The notes: generated by a model from the letters alone, not told the origin. A stretch of 5,081 nucleotides of DNA from an uncultured Christensenella sp. (GCA_910577875.1 CAJTNY010000048.1:1-5081), one strand, 5' to 3'. Positions 1 through 3,546 are shown, counted from the stretch's first letter. Translations and numbers: made by a program.

Positions 1-7
1 TGACAAA

Positions 8-216
8 ATGAATATCCGCGAAATACCGATAAAACCGAGAGACTAAAACAAGCTTTCGCAACAGAAACTTGCGGATATGCTTGACGTGTCGCGCCAGACC
101 GTATCCCGTTGGGAATCGGGCAAAAGCGTACCGTCGTCAGTACAGCTTTCCAATCTGTGTAAGGCCAGAGGCGAAGAATTGACGAGCTTAAACAGTCTGA
201 CTGCCAGGAGCTTATA
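8..216 (+). pseudogene. XRE-family HTH regulator remnant, frameshifted
   Basis: This is a decayed Cro/C1-type DNA-binding protein. The readable core starts at about position 53 and gives SQQKLADMLDVSRQTVSRW, followed by ESGKSVPSSVQLSNLC, the classic XRE helix-turn-helix with its W-E-x-G-x-x-x-P signature. The likely start is the ATG at 8-10, but that frame hits a stop at 44-46. The piece RLKQ that should precede the core is read in another frame (40-51), so at least two small frameshifts separate the start from the HTH. The open frame stops at 214-216 and overlaps the start of the integrase remnant. Such proteins usually dimerise on operators as phage or transposon repressors. Here no intact product is possible. 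Being next to a dead integrase, it looks like part of an older degraded element. The family call is firm; the original role is not known. Confidence 0.75.
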
Positions 217-681
217 AACCGTTATTTAGAACTGCGCAAGTTCAGAACGGCAGACAAGATTTATCAGGCATTAAAGGCTATATTCGAGTTTGCCATAGGC
301 GAGGAGCTAACCGCCGCAATACGAAGAACAAAACAGCGTTGCGCTCACTATGGAAGAGGAACGCGAACTTTTAAAGCTCATTGCCGACAGCAAATGCGAC
401 GAGGTAATTAAGCACTCCCTCATATTCCTGCTTTATACGGGTATCAGACGTTCCGAACTTGCAAGCGCAATTATCGAGGACGGGTTCGTATCCGTAATTT
501 GCGCAAAAACACGCAAAAACTATAACGAAAAACGGCGGTTAATTCCTATTACGCCTATGCTTGCAAAGTGGATGCACGTCTTACGCATTTTTCGCCGGAG
601 TTTATGTTAAAAGAAGCGCAGAAAGTTGACTATTATATAATCGAAGCGGCATACATTCAAGTTGCACGCAAATTCGGCTGA
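172..681 (+). pseudogene. Tyrosine recombinase (phage-type integrase) remnant
   Basis: Three reading-frame segments together resemble a phage integrase. Segment 1 (172 to about 331) has core-binding-domain text, DCQELINRYLEL and RTADKIYQALKAIFEFAIGE. Segment 2 (338-579) has the box I motif LLYTGIRRSEL with the catalytic Arg, then the beta-hairpin stretch KTRKNYNEKRRLIPITP. Segment 3 (583-681) has the C-terminal tail THFSPEFMLKEAQKVDYY and ends in TGA. A frameshift near 331-340 separates segments 1 and 2. Between segments 2 and 3 the region that should hold the H-x-x-R box is missing, and at 578-585 the expected V-Y-T-H codons read gtcttacgcat, one base short at the nucleophile tyrosine. The enzyme would normally perform strand exchange between phage and host attachment sites. 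This copy cannot be catalytic. It lies just left of the tRNA attachment scar, as an integrase should. Confidence 0.85.
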
Positions 682-699
682 TTTCCGCATAAAAAAAGA

Positions 700-742
700 C
701 CTTTTCTTCGTGAATTTCGGTTAAAAACACACGAAAAAAAGG
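700..742 (-). terminator. Intrinsic terminator after the tRNA-Gln 3' end
   Basis: On the minus strand a 13-bp stem (arms 742-730 and 712-700, one G-U pair) with a 17-nt loop is followed by a T-rich run at 699-691. It begins only a few bases after the CCA end of the tRNA fragment, so it looks like the original tRNA transcription terminator. The A-rich left side could also let it work in the plus direction for the integrase remnant. Its presence suggests that sequence to the left is the ancestral downstream flank of the tRNA, or an older element in the same site. Confidence 0.7.
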
Positions 743-747
743 CTTTT

Positions 748-792
748 TGGCTGGGGTAGCTGGATTTGAACCAACGAATGACGGAGTCAGAG
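748..792 (-). other. 3' half of tRNA-Gln(CUG): attachment-site scar
   Basis: Read on the minus strand, this is a tRNA from the anticodon loop to the encoded CCA. It has loop CTCTGAC with anticodon CTG, stem strand TCCGT, T-arm GTTGG-TTCAAAT-CCAGC, acceptor strand TACCCCA, discriminator G, then CCA. A72 and G73 are typical of bacterial tRNA-Gln. The homology stops exactly after the anticodon loop: the next minus-strand bases upstream are not the complementary ACGGA, so no D-arm or 5' acceptor strand exists. A tRNA 3' half ending at the anticodon loop is the usual direct-repeat core left by a tyrosine-recombinase element. By this geometry the inserted element lies to the right and the complete tRNA should lie beyond the right edge. 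It is not a functional tRNA. Confidence 0.85.
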
Positions 793-901
793 CGCGCCTA
801 AAAGCTCATTTTTACCCCAAAAACAGTTATTTTCGCGGTTTTTTACCGCAATACGCAAATTACACGCAAGCGTGTGTTTTCTTCCTTGACTTTATAAATT
901 T
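793..901. other. Non-coding spacer right of the attachment scar
   Basis: No credible gene is seen. Two small hairpins occur. One is GCGGT-TTTTT-ACCGC. The other, at 862-875, is ACACGC-AA-GCGTGT followed by GTTTTCTTCC, which could be a weak plus-strand terminator. An open frame that starts inside the tRNA scar and crosses this stretch is the usual spurious translation of a tRNA (AGFEPTNDGVR) and should not be annotated. If the attachment interpretation is right, this is the first sequence of the inserted element. Confidence 0.5.
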
Positions 902-929
902 AAAAAAACCTCTTGACAATCGTCAAGAG
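902..929 (-). terminator. Intrinsic terminator of the 34-aa peptide transcript
   Basis: On the minus strand an 8-bp perfect stem (arms CTCTTGAC and GTCAAGAG, 929-922 and 917-910) with a GATT loop is followed by G and seven Ts at 908-902, a textbook intrinsic terminator. It would stop minus-strand transcripts coming from the peptide gene after they have crossed the whole small RNA gene. The same bases contain the -35 box of the opposing small RNA promoter, so the palindrome could also be an operator. Confidence 0.8.
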
Positions 930-941
930 AATGAATATAAT
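913..941 (+). promoter_or_regulatory. Consensus promoter of the small RNA gene
   Basis: TTGACA at 913-918 and TATAAT at 936-941 with a 17-bp spacer match the vegetative sigma factor consensus perfectly. Expected start of transcription is near 948. No protein gene follows; an intrinsic terminator lies about 90 bases downstream, so the promoter drives a short RNA. A 20-bp perfect palindrome (910-929) covers the -35 box. Confidence 0.85.
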
Positions 942-947
942 AATAAA

Positions 948-1037
948 TGAACAAGGGCGAAACTGGTACTGGCAGTTAGCCCGAGTTATAACGAATAATA
1001 ATCGTCCTCAATCGGAACCCGAGGGCGATTATTTTTT
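948..1037 (+). ncRNA. Candidate antisense small RNA, about 90 nt
   Basis: The RNA is bounded by a perfect-consensus promoter and an intrinsic terminator, with no ribosome site or useful reading frame between. It should fold into two hairpins. Hairpin 1 (955-982) has GGGC/GCCC, a small internal loop, AACTG/CAGTT and a 7-nt loop GTACTGG. Hairpin 2 is the terminator (997-1033) with its U tract. Its 3' end covers the stop codon region of the convergent 34-aa peptide gene (1029-1133). The opposing transcript probably runs on to the terminator at 902-929, so the whole RNA would be complementary to that mRNA's 3' region. This matches convergent type I antitoxin RNAs such as the RatA/TxpA or SR4/BsrG type in layout; a copy-control antisense RNA is the alternative. 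I do not recognise the RNA as a named family. Confidence 0.65.
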
Positions 1038-1038
1038 T
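997..1038 (+). terminator. Terminator of the small RNA, partly bidirectional
   Basis: A 13-bp stem (997-1009 with 1021-1033, one G-U pair, 11-nt loop) runs into a seven-T tract at 1032-1038 on the plus strand. In the minus direction the hairpin is equally stable, but the tail is only ATTATTATTC, so termination there should be leaky and the peptide mRNA may continue to 902. The peptide stop codon (1029-1031) sits inside the stem. Confidence 0.85.
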
Positions 1039-1133
1039 ATGGTTATGTAAATTTTGTCCTTTGTCACTCTAAAAGAGTAGATAATGCCACGCTCCAACAA
1101 AAGTTGGAGAATGTGCAGGAAGTCAAATTCCAT
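1029..1133 (-). CDS. 34-aa peptide, candidate type I toxin-like gene
   Basis: A short gene that begins MEFDFLHILQLLLERGIIYS and ends in TIKK. The start at 1131-1133 is supported by a strong Shine-Dalgarno sequence, GAGGGGGTGG at 1138-1147, and by a promoter with a structured leader upstream. The first half (residues 3-21) is hydrophobic and amphipathic, interrupted by E14-R15. The second half, with a charged T-K-D-K turn, would suit a beta hairpin. It is not a clear single transmembrane helix like Fst or TxpA toxins, so a toxin role is suggested only by the layout: a convergent small RNA under a perfect promoter overlaps its 3' end. It could instead be a small phage regulator or structural peptide whose level is set by the antisense RNA. 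I do not recognise the family. That it is expressed is likely; its function is unknown. Confidence 0.65.
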   Translation of the reverse strand: MEFDFLHILQLLLERGIIYSFRVTKDKIYITIKK

Positions 1134-1221
1134 TGCACCACCCCCTCAAAGAAAATAGTCCCCACCATTTTCCCGAGAGACTAACCGCCACAGGTCGCCC
1201 TGTTCACCCGCATTTCTGCGG
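1134..1221 (-). promoter_or_regulatory. Structured 5' leader of the 34-aa peptide mRNA
   Basis: The leader of about 88 nt starts directly in a perfect hairpin, CCGCA-GAAA-TGCGG (1221-1208), with a GNRA tetraloop. A second follows, CAGG-GCGA-CCTG (1202-1191), also GNRA, then a longer-range stem TAGTC/GACTA (1183-1179 with 1160-1156). The Shine-Dalgarno sequence follows at 1147-1138. A 5'-terminal hairpin and packed stems before a peptide gene suggest mRNA stabilisation or controlled translation, as in type I toxin messages. No known riboswitch class was recognised. Confidence 0.5.
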
Positions 1222-1227
1222 AGTTTA

Positions 1228-1257
1228 ATTTTAACATACAGCCGCACGTTAAGTCAA
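1228..1257 (-). promoter_or_regulatory. Promoter of the 34-aa peptide gene
   Basis: On the minus strand TTGACT (1257-1252) and TAAAAT (1233-1228) are 18 bp apart, five of six matches in each box. Predicted start is near 1221, at the first base of the leader hairpin. Confidence 0.65.
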
Positions 1258-1311
1258 ACTATTTTAACGGCGGGCGCGGCAAGCTGTTTGGAATCAACCG
1301 CGAGACTCTCA

Positions 1312-1391
1312 CGGCTTCGAAGTAAGTAGTAACGCGTTGTACTACTTATTCCGGGGACAAGTAGTAATTCGAAAGACTACATCGCGACGTC
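1312..1391. repeat. 80-bp inverted repeat, left copy
   Basis: This is the reverse complement of 2996-3075 at 75 of 80 positions; the first 44 bases (1312-1355) are identical, and mismatches are at 1356, 1370, 1375, 1378 and 1382. Its core, 1323-1348, is TAAGTAGTA, the 8-bp spacer ACGCGTTG, then TACTACTTA. A further AAGTAGTA lies at 1359-1366, giving three copies of that octamer in the repeat. Symmetric arms around an 8-bp spacer resemble a recombinase or dimeric-protein site. The end at 1391 is followed by a different palindrome, CGTCAC-T-GTGACG. The role is unknown. Confidence 0.95.
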
Positions 1392-1466
1392 ACTGTGACG
1401 ACTCGAAGTCAACGCTTGTTAAAACCGCTTTGGCTCGCCCTGCGCAATACCGCTTTATCAGCTTTC

Positions 1467-1492
1467 AAGCCGCTTTAAGCGGCTTTTCTTTT
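1467..1492 (+). terminator. Plus-strand intrinsic terminator
   Basis: Stem AAGCCGC/GCGGCTT (1467-1473 with 1479-1485), 5-nt loop, then TTCTTTT on the plus strand. There is no T tract on the minus side. No confident plus-strand gene lies upstream, so it may block readthrough towards the convergent initiator gene. Confidence 0.7.
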
Positions 1493-1499
1493 ATGTTTT

Positions 1500-1549
1500 A
1501 AGCTTGCCATTATAACGTTGTGCAAAGCCGTTGCTCTGTCGGCAAGCTT
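1500..1549. repeat. 9-bp inverted repeat with 32-nt loop
   Basis: AAGCTTGCC (1500-1508) and GGCAAGCTT (1541-1549) are perfect complements. In single-stranded phage DNA this would fold as a stem-loop. There is no T tract, so it is not a terminator; it may be part of an origin. Confidence 0.6.
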
Positions 1550-1706
1550 CCGCATACTTCCGCAACCGAACGGGCGCGGTATACCTTTTTATTCTTATTT
1601 TAAGTTAGTTATATATTATATGTTAGCGTAGCGGTGCAATTTTGATACCCTTGCGCGGTATTTCCGATACCCCTTAAATCTCAATTTTTCATATGTAAAT
1701 TGCAAG

Positions 1707-1750
1707 AAAAAAACCGCTGTCGGTAAACCTTGCAATTTAACCGACGGCAG
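1707..1750 (-). terminator. Terminator of the initiator gene
   Basis: On the minus strand an 11-bp stem (1750-1740 with 1724-1714, one mismatch and one G-U) is followed by seven Ts at 1713-1707. It lies about 50 bases after the stop of the 350-aa gene. The loop contains AAATTGCAAG, complementary over 10 bases to 1706-1697 just after the T tract, so a pseudoknot or competing structure is possible. Confidence 0.85.
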
Positions 1751-1797
1751 TCATTTATCTAACGGCTATAAGCGCAGGCTTACCCCTACGCTTTAAA

Positions 1798-2850
1798 TTA
1801 TTTATTCAGTTCGCCTGCACCTACATTTTCGCCGTTTGTCGGCGGTTCGCCCCGCGGATAACATTTACACCGCACCCCGTTTTCAAGCTGTCCCGTATCG
1901 TTACAAAGCCTGCATTCGTATTGCGGTTCTATATCGGCTTCCGTTAAACCTATTTCACGCAAGGCAATAAGTCTTTCAGCTTTTGCACGTGCGGCTCTCT
2001 GTTCAAGCTCCGCCGCACGCGCGGAGTTATTGTAAGCGGCAAAAACCGCCGATATACTTATTGACTTGTATGTATCGTCCGCAATTTTAAAGCGTGAATA
2101 TTCGCGCGCTCTGGTTAAGTTCCGTTCAGCGGCAAGCTCCGCACGGTATCGCTTATCCTTATAATACTGTTCAACGTTATGACCGGTTTTAGGCTGTTGC
2201 AGTTCGATAATTGCGGTAGCCGCCTTATTTTCGGCTTTGGCTTTCTTCCCGTGTTCTCGGATAAGCTTCCAGTTAAGCGTATAACGGCTCTTTTTATAAG
2301 CGTTTACGCCCTTATCTTCTTTCGGACAATAAATAAGTTCTGCGCGTATTAATACCCAACGTGCGCGGTGTACGGTTCGCTCAGACAGTCGTACAGCTTT
2401 CGCAATCTCAGGTATAGAAGCTTCGCAAGCCTTGTCGCGCTTATTGCCGTTATCGCAGTGAGTGAAGATATACCCGTATACTGAACGCTCCGAAGAGTGC
2501 AATTTCCTACGTTTATTTTTGCGCACGTCAAATTCTTCTGTCATTATCCATTCCGGAACGCGCATAAATTCTTTGCCGTTGACCTTATCGCGGTCAAAGA
2601 TATAGCCTTTGGTTTTATCGGTAGAAATAAGCCCTTGCGCCTTGCCTGCACGCAAGGCACGTCCTACGGTAGCGCGGGAACTGCCTGCGCGTTCGCCGAA
2701 ACGCTTATACGTTCTGTGACAGTCCAAATCATCGCCCGTGAAGCTGTACACGTCGCCCAGAACGTATGCCTGACCGTGCGGAAGCATTGCAAGCAAATCA
2801 TACGGCAAGCGGATATATTTATTAAGTTGTCTTGCCGCCAATTCCGACAT
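1798..2850 (-). CDS. Probable replication initiator, tandem wHTH plus zinc motif
   Basis: A 350-aa protein with two similar winged-helix-like units. The first spans about residues 12-85, with its HTH at YKRFGERAGSSRATVGRALR. The second spans about 98-195, with its HTH at IPEIAKAVRLSERTVHRARW. Tandem winged helices are the usual design of iteron-binding plasmid and phage initiators. A basic, Ala/Glu/Arg-rich helical linker (200-305) leads to C313-x2-C316-x11-C328-x-C330 in the pattern CxxCxDTGxxxxGxxCxC. That pattern is known from DnaI/DnaC-type helicase loaders, where it forms a zinc site near the helicase-binding surface. I infer origin binding plus helicase recruitment. No HUH, tyrosine or helicase motif of a rolling-circle Rep is present. 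The start has only a weak Shine-Dalgarno (AAAGGG, 10 bases away). The gene lies alone between the two 80-bp inverted repeats and ends at a strong terminator. It could instead be a transcription regulator. Confidence 0.75.
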   Translation of the reverse strand: MSELAARQLNKYIRLPYDLLAMLPHGQAYVLGDVYSFTGDDLDCHRTYKRFGERAGSSRATVGRALRAGKAQGLISTDKTKGYIFDRDKVNGKEFMRVPEWIMTEEFDVRKNKRRKLHSSERSVYGYIFTHCDNGNKRDKACEASIPEIAKAVRLSERTVHRARWVLIRAELIYCPKEDKGVNAYKKSRYTLNWKLIREHGKKAKAENKAATAIIELQQPKTGHNVEQYYKDKRYRAELAAERNLTRAREYSRFKIADDTYKSISISAVFAAYNNSARAAELEQRAARAKAERLIALREIGLTEADIEPQYECRLCNDTGQLENGVRCKCYPRGEPPTNGENVGAGELNK

Positions 2851-2995
2851 TACGATTTTTCCCTTTATTTAATATCAAGCTTTAACTGTCGGCGGGCTGG
2901 GCTATTGCAAAAGATTATGCAAATTGTTACTGCCCCGTCGCAGGTATAATTTATTTTATCTGTTCGCATTGATTTCCGCCTCACAATGACGTCAC
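2851..2995. promoter_or_regulatory. Upstream region of the initiator gene
   Basis: This holds the leader and presumably the promoter of the 350-aa gene, but no convincing -35/-10 pair was found. A TTGCA/TGCAA inverted pair with 8-bp spacing lies near 2903-2920 (TTGCAAAAGATTATGCAA). Next to the right repeat is TGACGTCA (2987-2994), a perfect palindrome. These are possible operators for self-regulation. Confidence 0.35.
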
Positions 2996-3075
2996 GACGT
3001 CGCGGTGTGGTATTTCAAATTACTACTTGTTCCCGGAATAAGTAGTACAACGCGTTACTACTTACTTCGAAGCCG
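2996..3075. repeat. 80-bp inverted repeat, right copy
   Basis: Reverse complement of 1312-1391 with five mismatches. It carries the same 26-bp core with 9-bp arms TAAGTAGTA/TACTACTTA and the extra AAGTAGTA octamer. The outer 14 bases (3062-3075) encode the last residues and stop of the zinc-ribbon gene. The two copies delimit a unit of 1,764 bp with the initiator gene inside. In single-stranded phage DNA the copies could pair into a long stem. Confidence 0.95.
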
Positions 3076-3286
3076 AAACGCTTTTGTACCAATTATAATG
3101 GTCGTCCCAATCGTGGCGGCGGCATTCCGTACACTTTACGCTTTTGTCCTTGCCGAACTTCCAACCAAGCGAGCGGACAGCCTGCGCCCCGTTATATATC
3201 TTTTCCGTTTCCTCAACGTCGACGCGTTTTCCGCACTTGTCGCAGGTGCAGATATAATATTTTATAGAATAGCTTCCGACACTCAT
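3062..3286 (-). CDS. Small zinc-ribbon protein, 74 aa
   Basis: A 74-aa protein with two Cys pairs, C13-x-C15-x2-C18 (text CTCDKCGKR) and C52-x2-C55 (text VKCTECRR), consistent with one four-Cys zinc ribbon. The rest is charged and aromatic (WDDHYNWYK near the end); there is no signal peptide or membrane segment. The start at 3284-3286 has a good Shine-Dalgarno, GAGGTG at 3296-3291. Small zinc-ribbon proteins in phages often bind nucleic acid or a partner polymerase; the position next to the initiator suggests a replication or regulatory role, but this is inference and I do not recognise a named family. Oddly, the last four residues and stop (S-A-S-K-stop) fall in the 80-bp right inverted repeat. 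Confidence 0.8.
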   Translation of the reverse strand: MSVGSYSIKYYICTCDKCGKRVDVEETEKIYNGAQAVRSLGWKFGKDKSVKCTECRRHDWDDHYNWYKSVSASK

Positions 3287-3332
3287 ATTTCACCTCGGTT
3301 TTAAAGTGTACTGCCGTGCATCCACGCTGTGC

Positions 3333-3361
3333 AGTAAATTTTCAGCCGACCGTTCGGTCAA
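3333..3361 (-). promoter_or_regulatory. Possible promoter for the zinc-ribbon gene
   Basis: On the minus strand TTGACC (3361-3356) and TTTACT (3338-3333) are 17 bp apart, a good -35 and a moderate -10. A palindrome with arms GACCG/CGGTC (3348-3359) overlaps the -35 side and could be an operator. The zinc-ribbon start is about 40 bases from the predicted transcription start. Confidence 0.45.
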
Positions 3362-3427
3362 ATTTTTATGATTTTTCGCTCTCGTCGGCTCGCGGTCGTC
3401 GAATTTGCGCACCGCGCGTTTATACGG

Positions 3428-3442
3428 CAGGGCTTCGCCCTG
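3428..3442. repeat. Small hairpin, 6-bp stem
   Basis: CAGGGC-TTC-GCCCTG, perfect 6-bp stem with a three-base loop, without a T tract. It is part of the hairpin cluster. Confidence 0.7.
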
Positions 3443-3468
3443 ACCCCATTATTTTTATACGGACTATC

Positions 3469-3509
3469 GCCGTGCGCCGCCGTTGTCGCGCCTTACGGCG
3501 GCGCACGGC
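3469..3509. repeat. 15-bp perfect GC-rich hairpin
   Basis: GCCGTGCGCCGCCGT (3469-3483) and its exact complement at 3495-3509 enclose an 11-base loop. Thirteen of 15 pairs are G-C. Neither strand has a proper T tract directly after it, so a simple terminator is unlikely. A long hairpin in the phage intergenic region is the form of the filamentous-phage packaging signal and of complementary-strand origins. Confidence 0.85.
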
Positions 3510-3535
3510 AACAGCCGCTTTTCTTTTTGGCTGTT
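3510..3535. repeat. 7-bp hairpin with pyrimidine loop
   Basis: AACAGCC/GGCTGTT (3510-3516 with 3529-3535) enclose a 12-base pyrimidine-rich loop on the plus strand (GCTTTTCTTTTT), directly abutting the 15-bp hairpin. It lies just after the stop of the coiled-coil gene. Confidence 0.7.
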
Positions 3536-3546
3536 AAAGGTATATA

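Larger units (their letters stand above)
1392..1797. other. Non-coding region with repeats, possible origin
   Basis: No gene is seen in these 406 bases between the left repeat and the end of the initiator gene. It holds a plus-strand terminator (1467-1492), a 9-bp perfect inverted repeat (1500-1508 with 1541-1549), a cluster of GGTAT/ATACC motifs (1578-1585, 1644-1650, 1657-1661, 1666-1673), an AT-rich stretch (about 1587-1625), three copies of TGCAATTT in either orientation (1635-1642, 1697-1704, 1731-1738), and the initiator gene's terminator (1707-1750). Clustered short repeats next to an AT-rich stretch and an initiator gene are what a replication origin looks like, but no experiment or family match supports it. 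Confidence 0.45.
3287..3546. other. Hairpin-rich intergenic region, candidate phage origin/packaging signal
   Basis: A 260-base gap with no supported gene on either strand, unusual in an otherwise tightly packed run. It contains three strong hairpins at 3428-3442, 3469-3509 and 3510-3535 and a promoter-like element at 3333-3361. In filamentous phages the main intergenic region holds the strand origins and the hairpin packaging signal. This region fits that role by position and structure only. Confidence 0.5.

Noticed and set aside
747..950. 67-codon plus-strand frame beginning MAGVAGFEPTNDGVR
   Set aside because: The first part is a translation of the tRNA-Gln 3' half read backwards, a common spurious annotation. 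The remainder crosses the terminator and the small RNA promoter and has no ribosome site.
1185..1325. 47-codon plus-strand open frame ending in LTASK and a stop inside the left inverted repeat
   Set aside because: It has no start codon with a ribosome site and crosses the predicted promoter and leader hairpins of the minus-strand peptide gene. The length is possible by chance. It is kept only as a note with the orphan terminator.
1600..1626. AT-rich stretch vaguely like a Firmicutes dif site
   Set aside because: Only the ATATATTAT portion resembles the dif centre; the half-sites do not match well and AT-rich DNA gives such matches readily.
2497..2949. 150-codon plus-strand frame opposite the initiator gene
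   Set aside because: It is antisense to the 350-aa gene and its promoter region, has no ribosome site and no protein-like features; a shadow frame.
1312..3075. Insertion sequence or transposon bounded by the 80-bp repeats
   Set aside because: No transposase motif (DDE, serine or HUH) is found between the repeats, and no direct target duplication is evident outside them. The repeats are reported, but not as an insertion sequence.
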